Source of the DNA: an uncultured Prevotellaceae bacterium
GTDB taxonomy: Bacteria; Bacteroidota; Bacteroidia; Bacteroidales; Bacteroidaceae
DNA: 37,581 nt
NCBI GenBank assembly: GCA_900320255.1
Contig: ONRS01000083.1
Coordinates: 1 to 37,581, forward strand
Direction: 5' to 3'
Position numbers and translations under genes: made by a program. Positions 7,001 to 15,286 of this stretch are shown here, piece by piece. A model generated the notes under the pieces. The model ran no database searches. It was not told the origin of the DNA and saw only the letters and a program-made list of their open reading frames with translations. Each line of letters begins with the position of its first letter. Position 1 is the stretch's first letter.

Positions 7001-8496
7001 AGATGAAGTACATATATTACATGATAGGCCTGTGCCTGCTGGCGGCTTGTTCGAAACGTCCCGTCAGTCCTGCACAGTCAGGCGAACTGCCCAGGCTCTT
7101 CCCTGACTATGTCGGCGTGACGGTACCGGTGGGCATCGCCCCGCTGAACTTCACCATGGCCGACGAGGCAGTGGAGTGTATGGACGTGGTGGTGCGTGGC
7201 GCAAAGGGTGGAGAGTTGTATGCTAACGGTGAGGAGGCAGACTTTGATGTTGACGACTGGCACGACTTGTTGGAACAGAACCGCGGCAGCCAGCTCACCG
7301 TGACGGTGTGTGCACTGAAAGACGGCAGCTGGACCCAGTACAAGGACTTCGTGATGACGGTCAGCCCCTTTGCCCTTGATGAGTGGGGCGTGACCTACAG
7401 GCGTATTGCACCGGGCTACGAGGTGTACAGTCACATGGGACTCTATCAGCGTGACCTATCCAACTTCGATGAAACGGCGATTATCGAGAATACGCAGGCC
7501 CCGGGCATGTGTGTCAACTGTCACACGTCGAACCGAACGAATCCTGACCGCTTCGTCTTCCATGTGCGTGGCGAGCATGGTGCTACTATGGTACAAATCG
7601 ATGGAAAGCGTGAGTGGCTAAAAGCCAAGAACGAGCTGCTGGGCGGTTCTATGGTTTATCCCTATTGGCATCCCACGGGTAAGTTCTGTGCCTTTTCTAC
7701 CAACCAGACACGTCAGGGATACCACATCATGATGAACGGGCAGGCCCTGACTGCCAGTTCGCAAAACTCCAACCAGAACCGTATTGAGGTCTTTGACCTT
7801 TCGTCGGATATCTTTGTCTATAACGTTGAGACACACGAGACGATTCGCGATTCGCTCATCATGACGAAGGACTGGTCGGAGAACGTGCCTGTCTTTTCGC
7901 CTGACGGACGCTGGCTTTACTTCATGACCTGTAAGCAGAAGGAATACCCCATGGAGTACAGGGACGAGCAATATAATCTCTGCCGTATTGCCTTCGATGC
8001 GGAGAAAGGGCGTTTCGGCGAAAAGGTGGATACGCTGTTCAATGCCGTTGAGCGGGGAAAGAGCCTGACATGGCCGAGACCGTCGTACGACGGCAAATAC
8101 CTGCTGTTTACACTCATGGACTACGGCTACTTCTCTATTTGGCACAGCGAGAGCGACCAATGGCTGCTTGACTTAAGGACGGGAGAGGCCCGTGCTGTTG
8201 ACGAAATCAACAGTCCACGCGCTGACAGCTATCATAACTGGAACGTGAACAGCCACTGGATTGTCTTCACGTCTCGCCGTGACGACGGGCTTTACTCAAG
8301 ACTTTATCTGGCCAGTGTCGATGAAAAGGGGCATTTCGGAAAGCCCTTCCTGCTGCCGCAGCGTCATCCGCGTCAGTATTACGACAAGACTTTCTACTCC
8401 TTTAATACGCCTGATTTCACCCAGCGCCGCGTTGATTTTGAGGCCCGTCAGGCTGGACGTGAGATTCTTGGTGACGAAAGAACTGCCACGAAATAA
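6997..8496 (+). CDS. CxxCH / PD40 (TolB-like propeller) lipoprotein, module copy B
   Basis: A 499-residue lipoprotein starting MKMKYIYYMIGLCLLAAC, with a classical lipobox LAAC. The ATG overlaps the stop of DUF6057-B in an ATGA, so 6997 is preferred over the TTG at 6973. Then come PDYVGVTVPVGIAPLNF, a CVNCH motif (residues 172-176), YWHPTGKFCAFSTN, the propeller motif FSPDGRWLYF and the closing block NWNVNSHWIVFTSRRDDG. It is strongly similar to copy A over its whole mature length. Expected outside the cytoplasmic membrane as a lipid-anchored protein; single haem-c binding is suggested by CxxCH but unproven. A strong terminator follows at 8501. Confidence 0.82.
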   Translation: MKMKYIYYMIGLCLLAACSKRPVSPAQSGELPRLFPDYVGVTVPVGIAPLNFTMADEAVECMDVVVRGAKGGELYANGEEADFDVDDWHDLLEQNRGSQLTVTVCALKDGSWTQYKDFVMTVSPFALDEWGVTYRRIAPGYEVYSHMGLYQRDLSNFDETAIIENTQAPGMCVNCHTSNRTNPDRFVFHVRGEHGATMVQIDGKREWLKAKNELLGGSMVYPYWHPTGKFCAFSTNQTRQGYHIMMNGQALTASSQNSNQNRIEVFDLSSDIFVYNVETHETIRDSLIMTKDWSENVPVFSPDGRWLYFMTCKQKEYPMEYRDEQYNLCRIAFDAEKGRFGEKVDTLFNAVERGKSLTWPRPSYDGKYLLFTLMDYGYFSIWHSESDQWLLDLRTGEARAVDEINSPRADSYHNWNVNSHWIVFTSRRDDGLYSRLYLASVDEKGHFGKPFLLPQRHPRQYYDKTFYSFNTPDFTQRRVDFEARQAGREILGDERTATK

Positions 8497-8500
8497 CAAG

Positions 8501-8537
8501 AAAAGCGGCATCTTCCTGGTTCGAAGATGCCGCTTTT
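8501..8537. terminator. Bidirectional intrinsic terminator between convergent module copies B and C
   Basis: Perfect 15-bp inverted repeat AAAAGCGGCATCTTC (8501-8515) and its complement (8523-8537) around a 7-base loop. The stem ends in A/T runs so each strand has a U-tract. It serves the + operon ending at 8496 and the - operon ending at 8545. Confidence 0.93.
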
Positions 8538-8544
8538 TGTATGG

Positions 8545-9999
8545 TTACTTGAATGGCTCTGCCTCTTTCTGCATGGCTTCTTGCACATCGTAGGCATCAA
8601 ACGGGAGCTTCCCCTTGGAGAGTTCCGGTGCGTTGAACGACTTGAGGAACGTGTCGTAGAACGTCGGCGACTGCTGGGGTAGGCAGAAGGGCTTGTGTGC
8701 CCGTCCGTTTTTATCAACATAGCAGAAATAGGGTTTGCCGTAAAGGCCGTCATCGCGCTTGGAGGCAAAGACGAACCATCGGGAGTTGCTGGACCATGAG
8801 TGATAGGTGTCGCTTAGGTCAGAATTGACGATGGCAAGCGAGTCTATGGCTCCAGTCTGAAGGTTCATCATTCGCAAGTCGCTCTCGGGGTGCCAGATAG
8901 GGAAGGTGCCGTAGTCCTGAACGGTGAAAAGCAAATACTGACCGTCGGGGCTGATGCGGGGGTGGCACACGGAGCGTTTGCCCTGTTGCCCGCTTTGTTG
9001 TGACCTTGCCGTAGCAGAAAAGACGGTATCCACAGCTGTGCCGAACTGGCCTGTCGTTTCGTCAAAGGGAATGCGAACAAGCGAGTATTGCAGTTGCTTC
9101 AGGTCCTGCGGCAGTTGCACCATTGGTGCAGCGCAGTAATACACCCATTTCCCGTCGGGCGAGAAGGTGGGGAACGTCTCCAGTATGGTGGAGTCAGCTG
9201 TCAGCGCTGAACGGATGATGCGGTTCTCCTGTAGGTCGGCCGCATAGACGTCTGACTTGGAGTCGAAGACCTCCAAACGTTTCTTCTTCATGGAGTGAAA
9301 GGCGGGAATAATGACATTGGTGGAGAAAGTGATATACCGGCCAGAAGGAGAGAAACCGTAATAGACGGAGCCGCTGACCATGTCGTCAGTCTTGATGTTC
9401 AGTTTGCGTAACTCGCCTGACTGGTTAAGAATAGCACCACCGCCTTTCCCGCGGACATACAGCATGCTGAGGTCAGAACGCTGGTTGGCGGGGGTATGAC
9501 AGTTCATGCAGCGGTTCTCCTGCTGACGATAGTCGGTAAGTATGGCTTCGTCGAAGTTCTCCACACAACGCTGCTTCAGCTGCAGGTTGTTCCAGATTTC
9601 ATAGTCAGGCTCAATGAGACGATAGGTGAGCCAAGGGTCCAGTTTGTCTTCTACCACATACCAATGGAAGGGACGGTACTGAATCCACTGTCCGTCCATG
9701 AGGGCGGTTACGATAACGGTGATGTCGTTATGCTCAGCCAATAGCGTTCGCCACTCGTCAATAGGGAAACAGACGGACTCACAGGCTGAGCTGACCGTTA
9801 CGTCAGCTGCTTTGACTGTCACAGCCTCGGCTCCCCGCACCAGAAAGTTCAGTGGTGCAATGTTGACAGGGATGGTCACGTCTGTATAGTCCGGATAGAT
9901 AGGGGGCTGCGAGTCCTGCTGCTGTACGTTCTCGGGTGTCGGCGTACAGGCTGTAAGGGCTATCAGGCTTATCAGTAATAGAAAGATGTGTCGTCTCAT
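8545..9999 (-). CDS. CxxCH / PD40 (TolB-like propeller) lipoprotein, module copy C
   Basis: A 484-residue lipoprotein beginning MRRHIFLLLISLIALTAC; the lipobox Cys is residue 18. The ATG overlaps the DUF6057-C stop by ATGA (9996-9999), which fixes the start well inside the longer open frame. It carries the block PDYTDVTIPVNIAPLNF, one CMNCH motif (residues 164-168), the propeller motif FSPDGKWVYY and NSRWFVFASKRDDG. It is more diverged than A is from B: the A/B tryptophan-histidine pair in YWHP is replaced by YGFSP, so any distal haem ligand there would not be shared. Probable partner of the DUF6057-C protein. Confidence 0.82.
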   Translation of the reverse strand: MRRHIFLLLISLIALTACTPTPENVQQQDSQPPIYPDYTDVTIPVNIAPLNFLVRGAEAVTVKAADVTVSSACESVCFPIDEWRTLLAEHNDITVIVTALMDGQWIQYRPFHWYVVEDKLDPWLTYRLIEPDYEIWNNLQLKQRCVENFDEAILTDYRQQENRCMNCHTPANQRSDLSMLYVRGKGGGAILNQSGELRKLNIKTDDMVSGSVYYGFSPSGRYITFSTNVIIPAFHSMKKKRLEVFDSKSDVYAADLQENRIIRSALTADSTILETFPTFSPDGKWVYYCAAPMVQLPQDLKQLQYSLVRIPFDETTGQFGTAVDTVFSATARSQQSGQQGKRSVCHPRISPDGQYLLFTVQDYGTFPIWHPESDLRMMNLQTGAIDSLAIVNSDLSDTYHSWSSNSRWFVFASKRDDGLYGKPYFCYVDKNGRAHKPFCLPQQSPTFYDTFLKSFNAPELSKGKLPFDAYDVQEAMQKEAEPFK

Positions 10000-11426
10000 T
10001 GTACTTGCGGTTTCTTTGCTTTGTCGAAGTAATACCAATAAGTCCCCTTGAAGCGGGGGTTGCCTCGCTGCTCGTTGTAGTCGGCAAACCGTTGCAGCAC
10101 GTCTTCGCGGCTGATGTACTGTCGCCACAACTCTTCTGGAGCCTGGTTGGCTGCCAGCCAGATGCAGAGGGCTTCCTGATAGAGCGTGTTGTTGAGCTTG
10201 CGCCCAAGGTCGGTGCAGTAGCGGTCATAGTCGCGCTTGAAGTTATGAACATCCTTCAGCAGCAGGTTGCTGCACAATATGTAGTCGAGTGCCACGGTAT
10301 TATCGGGGTTTGAGTCTAACAGCTGCATCATGATGTTATGGGCGTTATCGCCTAAAGAGATGGTGTCCTTGCGATTGCAGAACCTTGTCTTTTCCCAGTA
10401 AGAGACAACGGTCGGCGCATTTTTCGCCCAACCGCGGAAAACAAGGGTGTTCTCTAAAATGCCCAGATACTTGCGGGTGGCAGCCGAGTCCTGGCTGACG
10501 ATGCTGCATTCTGCCAAGCGCTTAATCATGCGTACGTTGCGGTTGTTGTGCGAGAAGACATTAGCCATCATGGCTGCCCGTTCCGTATAGGTCATGTCGC
10601 CTAAAGCCCAGTACAGCTCGTTCATGTTCTTGATGGTCATCATCGGTGTCTCGGGGCCGATGGCATAGAACGTGCCCAACTCCGGTTTGTCGAACGTGAG
10701 TAGTTTCTCGGGCAGCTGACCGCGCTGTGCCTGAACCAAGTAATAATAGAACAGCATTTCAGGTGTGCGGTCTGCATCCTGCTCCACGAGCTGTATCACT
10801 TTGTCCCAGCTGCCAAAATAGTATTCGCAGTCAACCGACAGTTGGCGTTCAACGTACCACTGAGGACCTTCCAGCTTACCAGGTTTCGGTATTCCAAACA
10901 GCCATGCGGACAAGGGGAGTAGCAGGACAGCAAGGATGATTCGAGGTATGAGGTGCGAGGTGCGAGGTGCAGTGCGTGAGATGCGGGGTACGAGCAGAGC
11001 CAGCACCGTCACCCATCCCAAGAGCGACAACGAAGCCGACAGCTGGAATTGGTAGTGCAGGTGAAATATCGCCTCGACGGTAGCTAAGGCCAGCGCAATG
11101 ATGAGTGCTACGTAGCGATTCAGCCCCAGCCGATTCAACAGCAACAGGGCCATAACTGCCAAAAGCGTCAGTACCAGCGTCAGAATGGTAGCTCCGGCGA
11201 AGAGGTAATAGTAGAACTGCGTAAGGAACTCACCGCCCATTCGGGCCAGCCAGCCTGCTCCGTCGTCGAAATAGGTGCGCAGCCAGTCGCTCGTCATGAG
11301 AAAGAGTTGGTTCTGCTCCTTATAAAAGAAGTGATAGGGATAATAGAACTGGAAAAAAACAAAGCAGGCAATAGCCCAAATGGCTATTGCTGCTGTGGGG
11401 ATGATGATCTTTGTTTTCAGCTTCAT
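9996..11426 (-). CDS. DUF6057-type polytopic membrane protein (module copy C)
   Basis: A 476-residue paralogue of the proteins at 1363 and 5252 and the shortest of the three. Seen: N-terminal membrane segment, then YPYHFFYKEQNQLFLM, which aligns with the A/B signature, further hydrophobic segments to about residue 185, and a soluble helical half (ENTLVFRGWAKNAPTV aligns with the A/B region around LKRSLFYSSWAEEA). A heptamer tract at 10943-10991 encodes part of a linker (ISRTAPRTSHLIPR) before the last membrane segment. It follows argF' by only 3 bp and is translationally coupled to the propeller gene. Function unknown; the conserved pairing suggests a two-protein envelope complex. Confidence 0.78.
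   Translation of the reverse strand: MKLKTKIIIPTAAIAIWAIACFVFFQFYYPYHFFYKEQNQLFLMTSDWLRTYFDDGAGWLARMGGEFLTQFYYYLFAGATILTLVLTLLAVMALLLLNRLGLNRYVALIIALALATVEAIFHLHYQFQLSASLSLLGWVTVLALLVPRISRTAPRTSHLIPRIILAVLLLPLSAWLFGIPKPGKLEGPQWYVERQLSVDCEYYFGSWDKVIQLVEQDADRTPEMLFYYYLVQAQRGQLPEKLLTFDKPELGTFYAIGPETPMMTIKNMNELYWALGDMTYTERAAMMANVFSHNNRNVRMIKRLAECSIVSQDSAATRKYLGILENTLVFRGWAKNAPTVVSYWEKTRFCNRKDTISLGDNAHNIMMQLLDSNPDNTVALDYILCSNLLLKDVHNFKRDYDRYCTDLGRKLNNTLYQEALCIWLAANQAPEELWRQYISREDVLQRFADYNEQRGNPRFKGTYWYYFDKAKKPQVQ
10943..10991 (-). repeat. GCACCTC heptamer tract in DUF6057 copy C
   Basis: On the coding (-) strand this is seven heptamers: three perfect GCACCTC plus decayed variants, again with CTC in constant phase. 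It lies in the linker between hydrophobic regions, as in copies A and B, but uses a different heptamer. Confidence 0.78.
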
Positions 11427-11429
11427 GGG

Positions 11430-12395
11430 TTACAAAGCTTCCAACATCCGTTTGAGCACCACCGAACACGATATTTCGCGGTTGGCGGCTTCTGGGATAA
11501 CGAGTGAGTTCTTGCTTTCTATCACGTCGTCGGTAACAATGAGGTTACGGCGTACGGGCAGACAGTGCATGAACTTACCGTTATCCGTCCATGACATGTG
11601 TTCGGTATCTACTGTCCATGACCTGTCCTCGCAAGTAATCTTACCATAGTCGTTCGGATTTGTCACACCAGGATTCGACCAGTTCTTGGCATAGATGAAG
11701 TCTGCACCTTCGAAAGCCTTGCGTTGGTCATATTCCACACGGGCATTACCCACAAACTTAGGGTCGAGTTCGTAACCTTCAGGATGGGTGATGACCAAAT
11801 CGACATTCTCGGCTGCATTCATCCACTGGGCAAATGAGTTTGGTACAGCCTGCGGCAGGGTGCGACAGTGGGGTGCCCAGGTAAGAACAACCTTAGGACG
11901 CTCCTTTGTCTTATGCTCCTCAATGGTAATGAGGTCGGCAAATGCCTGCAAAGGGTGGACGGTTGCCGTCTCCATGGCGAAGACGGGCTTGCCAGAATAT
12001 CTGATGAACTGATGAAGTACCGTCTCTGCATAGTCGTACTCGCGGTCAGTGAGTCCGGCGAAAGAGCGCACGCCAATGATGTCGCAGTAGCAACCCATGA
12101 CGGGGATGGCCTCCAACAGGTGTTCCGACTTGTCACCGTCCATGATGACGCCGCGCTCTGTCTCCAGTTTCCATGCGCCGGCGTTTACGTCCAGCACGAT
12201 AACATTCATGCCAAGGTTCATGGCTGCCTTTTGTGTCGAGAGACGGGTACGCAGGGAGTTGTTGAAGAAAATCATCATGAGCGTCTTGTTGTGGCCCAAC
12301 TGCTGATATTTGAAACGGTCGTTCTTAATCTCCATTGCCTCGGCCATAGCCTTTTCTAATGGGCCGATGTCTTGTACGTTGATAAAACTTCTCAT
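11430..12395 (-). CDS. argF': N-succinylornithine carbamoyltransferase (ArgF')
   Basis: A 321-residue cytoplasmic enzyme of the Bacteroidetes arginine pathway that transfers the carbamoyl group to N-succinylornithine instead of ornithine. Seen: carbamoyl-phosphate loop FFNNSLRTRLSTQ, VLDVNAGAWKLETERG, ATVHPLQAFADL and FMHCLPVRRN, with full family length. Residue 90, in GDKSEHLLEA, is Ser; in the Bacteroides fragilis enzyme I recall Pro here, while acetylornithine enzymes carry Glu at the equivalent site, a position reported to decide acyl specificity. Ser is therefore still compatible with succinylornithine. It lies 27 bp after the NigD-like gene and 3 bp before DUF6057-C, so it shares a transcript with functionally unrelated genes. 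Confidence 0.9.
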   Translation of the reverse strand: MRSFINVQDIGPLEKAMAEAMEIKNDRFKYQQLGHNKTLMMIFFNNSLRTRLSTQKAAMNLGMNVIVLDVNAGAWKLETERGVIMDGDKSEHLLEAIPVMGCYCDIIGVRSFAGLTDREYDYAETVLHQFIRYSGKPVFAMETATVHPLQAFADLITIEEHKTKERPKVVLTWAPHCRTLPQAVPNSFAQWMNAAENVDLVITHPEGYELDPKFVGNARVEYDQRKAFEGADFIYAKNWSNPGVTNPNDYGKITCEDRSWTVDTEHMSWTDNGKFMHCLPVRRNLIVTDDVIESKNSLVIPEAANREISCSVVLKRMLEAL

Positions 12396-12422
12396 ATTAT
12401 ATATAGTTAGTTAAGAGTAGTG

Positions 12423-13115
12423 TCATTTAATCGCTAATGTTTTTACTGTCTCGCCCGAATATGTCTTGATGGTCAGTCTCAGGGAGTCTGCAGTGAGAGA
12501 ACGGATGGGAATACTGAAATAGCGTTGAGCAGAATAGTATTCCGGCACGTTGTTTTGGTCGTGGTACAAACGACAGCAAAGGGTCTTAGTGCCGTCGTCA
12601 TGCTCCTCAACTTTGTCCTGTGCAACAGCGATAGTCTGGTAGAGGTCTTCTTCATCAACCTTTCCCGTCTTCAGTATGATGCTGACATTCAGAAAGCGCT
12701 TGTTGCGGCTTAGCCAGATGCTCTCAAAGGACAGCGGGTCTTGCTTCATGGATTCAAGCACAGTGGGTGGTACGGGAACCAGTGTCGGTACGAGCGACAT
12801 GCCTTTGGCCTCTGCAACGTTTTTCCCGTCGTTCTTCTTTACCTTATTATAATATAGGATGCCACGATAGATGGTGTCTGCAGTCTCAATGGCCTTGGTA
12901 GTGAATAGGGGGTCTGTACCCAGCGAGTCACCGTCGTCGGTCACCACATAGTCAATGCGTTTGTCACCGTTGACATGCGCTTCCACGAAGTCAGCCCTCA
13001 TTTGTGAGTTCGTGCCTTCGCCCTTGTCGTAGTTGTCCTGTTCGCAGGCTGCGAGCAGTAATACGAAGCAGAAGATGAGGAATACCCTCGGCAATTTATT
13101 TTTGCTGTATCGCAT
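12423..13115 (-). CDS. NigD-like predicted lipoprotein
   Basis: A 230-residue protein with a signal peptide ending LLLAAC (lipobox). The mature part is beta-rich: DYVVTDDGDSL and an IYRGILYYNKV strand suggest an OB-like domain; FESIWLSRNKRFLNVSIIL, RLYHDQNNVPEYYSAQRYFS and LRLTIKTYSGE suggest a C-terminal beta-sandwich as in the NigD-like family of Bacteroidales. Start taken at ATG 13115; 13142 is an in-frame alternative deeper in the upstream gene, and both overlap its end (13096). Function unknown; expected lipid-anchored in the envelope. Confidence 0.6.
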   Translation of the reverse strand: MRYSKNKLPRVFLIFCFVLLLAACEQDNYDKGEGTNSQMRADFVEAHVNGDKRIDYVVTDDGDSLGTDPLFTTKAIETADTIYRGILYYNKVKKNDGKNVAEAKGMSLVPTLVPVPPTVLESMKQDPLSFESIWLSRNKRFLNVSIILKTGKVDEEDLYQTIAVAQDKVEEHDDGTKTLCCRLYHDQNNVPEYYSAQRYFSIPIRSLTADSLRLTIKTYSGETVKTLAIK

Positions 13116-14271
13116 TGAGAAGGTTTTTAGCGGGATTAGCATACATCAGCAGCATCTGGTGGCGCAGGAAGTCCATGTCGGGGTGTGGAATGGTTACCTT
13201 CTTGAGCTGGCCTTCTATATATTTCTCGAAACGCTGCTTGTCAGCGGCAGTATAGCGGTCAGTGTGCAGCTGTGTACCTGTCACCATGTCGAGAGCAGCA
13301 AAATAAACGGCCATTGGCTCATAGTTGCTGTGTATCTCATGGTCCATACGGGCGGCAAAAGCAGCAAAGAAATCTTTACGAGGCAGACTGGACAATTCGT
13401 CAATCCAGCTGTTGGCTGGTGTTCCGCAGCGGTAGCTCACGCGGCCTTTATAACCAAAGATGCCTGTTTTCATGTTGTCAAGGTCATCCTGACGGCTCTT
13501 CTTGAATGTCGGGTTGTCACGTTTCTGCTGCATCTCTTCTGCCTTCAGGTAGTCGCATGGGTCAAACTCATAGCTGATGCTAAGCGGTACGATGTTCAAG
13601 TCACGCAATTGCTCAGCAGGTGAACCTTCACCCTTTACTGGGCTTCCCATGGCCAGCATCTTCAGCACCGACTCCTGGGTACGGTCGTCGCTGTCTTTGG
13701 CGCGTCCCTCGCGTTGGGCTATCCAGATGTTCTCTCGCTTCTGCGTAACGGCATAATGGATGTAACGGCTCATGAGCTGGCTGGATTGCATCATTTCGTG
13801 AGCCGTCAGACCGCGCCTTACGGTGAAAGCTTTGTTCATACGTACCAGCCGCTTAATCCAGGGGTAGATGAGCAGGTTGTCACCAATGCCAATCTCAACA
13901 GTTGTGGGGAACCCGTTTCCTACCAGCATGACATCAAGAAAAGCAGAGTCAAGCACAATGTCGCGATGGTTGGAAACAAACGTGAAACGCTCGTTCTTCT
14001 TGGTCTTCAAGGGCTTGTAGTCGAACGAGCAGCCGTCCGTGTGCTTTCGGATAATCCATTTGACGACGGGTTTCATGAAACGCTTCTGGAAGTCGAGCGG
14101 AGTCTTCACTCCCGTAAAGGCTAACCGTAGTAATCCGTTTCTCAAGGCTTTTGGCAGCCAAGGGGCAAAGCCCTTTAGCACCAACGAGAATTGACGGTCG
14201 TTCAGCAAATCGTTGAACGCCTGTTTCATCTCACTTGCCTCGTAAGGCCGAATATCGTCAAACTCACTCAT
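13096..14271 (-). CDS. PlsC-like glycerol-phosphate acyltransferase family protein
   Basis: A 391-residue protein with the acyltransferase motif NHRDIVLD (H-x4-D) in FTFVSNHRDIVLDSAFLDV, a downstream REGRAKDSDD that fits the glycerol-phosphate-binding motif, and IVPLSISYEFDPCD as the later motif. It is longer than a simple 1-acylglycerol-3-phosphate acyltransferase (about 240), so the exact acceptor is unclear. It probably acts at the inner face of the cytoplasmic membrane in phospholipid or lipid A-related acylation. ATG 14271 lies one base beyond the ddl stop; ATG 14289 would overlap ddl and is an alternative. Confidence 0.78.
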   Translation of the reverse strand: MSEFDDIRPYEASEMKQAFNDLLNDRQFSLVLKGFAPWLPKALRNGLLRLAFTGVKTPLDFQKRFMKPVVKWIIRKHTDGCSFDYKPLKTKKNERFTFVSNHRDIVLDSAFLDVMLVGNGFPTTVEIGIGDNLLIYPWIKRLVRMNKAFTVRRGLTAHEMMQSSQLMSRYIHYAVTQKRENIWIAQREGRAKDSDDRTQESVLKMLAMGSPVKGEGSPAEQLRDLNIVPLSISYEFDPCDYLKAEEMQQKRDNPTFKKSRQDDLDNMKTGIFGYKGRVSYRCGTPANSWIDELSSLPRKDFFAAFAARMDHEIHSNYEPMAVYFAALDMVTGTQLHTDRYTAADKQRFEKYIEGQLKKVTIPHPDMDFLRHQMLLMYANPAKNLLNAIQQK

Positions 14272-14272
14272 G

Positions 14273-15262
14273 TTAGAACTGGTTTTCAACTATTTCAGTC
14301 AGAACGTCTTTCATTTCCAGACCGGCAGCACGTACTTGCTGCGGGATGAAGCTGGTGGCAGTCATTCCGGGAGTGGTGTTCACTTCCAGCATCGAAATCT
14401 TGCCCTCAGGAGAAATGATGTAGTCAATACGGATGATGCCGTTACAATGCAGAATGTCATAGATGTGACTGGTAATCTGGCTGACACGGCTTGCCACTTC
14501 CTCTGTAATACGGGCAGGTGTGATTTCCTGTACCTGACCGTTGTACTTCGCATCGTAGTCAAAGAACTCGTTGCTGGTCACCACTTCTGTGATGGGCAGT
14601 AATACGGCCTTGTTCTTCGTCTTATAGACGCCTTGTGTTATCTCTGTTCCCTCCAGGTATTGTTCAACCATTACTTCGGGACTTTCCATCATCGCCTTAC
14701 GGATGGCAGGAGCCAGCTGGTCCTTGTTCTTTACCTTCGATACACCGAATGAAGAACCGTCAGAGGCAGGCTTCACAAAGCAAGGCATGCCGATGCGCTC
14801 CTCTATTTCGTCGTCGCTTACCAGTTGCTCGTAGCCTTTGCGGATGAGCAGAGAGTCTGCCACCGAAACGCCATAACTGCGCAGGTACTGGTTAAGAACA
14901 AACTTGTCGAAGGTCATGGCCTCCACCAGAACACCACTCGTAGAATAAGGCAGGCGGATGAGGTCGAAATAACCCTGCAGCAGTCCGTTCTCACCTGGGG
15001 TGCCGTGGATGGTTATATAGGCATAGTCAAACAATTTGGCCTTGCCGTCTTCCACAAACGAGAAGTCGTTACGGTCAATTGGTGTGGTGACCCCTCCGGG
15101 TAGTTCCACTTGCCAGTCAACGCCTTTCACGTCAACAAGATATACATTATATTTATCTTTGTCGAAGAACGAATAAAGTCCTTTGGCAGAACGCAGAGAA
15201 ACGTCATGCTCTGACGAATCTCCTCCACACACAATAGCAATGTTTCTCTTCAAATGTTTCAT
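14273..15262 (-). CDS. ddl: D-alanine--D-alanine ligase
   Basis: A 329-residue ATP-grasp ligase joining two D-alanines for the peptidoglycan pentapeptide. Seen: N-terminal VCGGDSSEHDVSLRSA, HGTPGENGLLQGYFDL, FVKPASDGSSFGV (ATP loop), RIDYIISPEGKISMLEVNTTPGMT with the metal-binding Glu/Asn, and family length. It sits between the RluD-type gene (24-bp gap) and the acyltransferase. The dipeptide-binding Tyr of D-Ala ligases is consistent with RLPYSTSGV, so a D-Ala-D-Lac type is not suggested. Confidence 0.95.
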   Translation of the reverse strand: MKHLKRNIAIVCGGDSSEHDVSLRSAKGLYSFFDKDKYNVYLVDVKGVDWQVELPGGVTTPIDRNDFSFVEDGKAKLFDYAYITIHGTPGENGLLQGYFDLIRLPYSTSGVLVEAMTFDKFVLNQYLRSYGVSVADSLLIRKGYEQLVSDDEIEERIGMPCFVKPASDGSSFGVSKVKNKDQLAPAIRKAMMESPEVMVEQYLEGTEITQGVYKTKNKAVLLPITEVVTSNEFFDYDAKYNGQVQEITPARITEEVASRVSQITSHIYDILHCNGIIRIDYIISPEGKISMLEVNTTPGMTATSFIPQQVRAAGLEMKDVLTEIVENQF

Positions 15263-15286
15263 TAGTTCTATTACTGTTTACAATAT

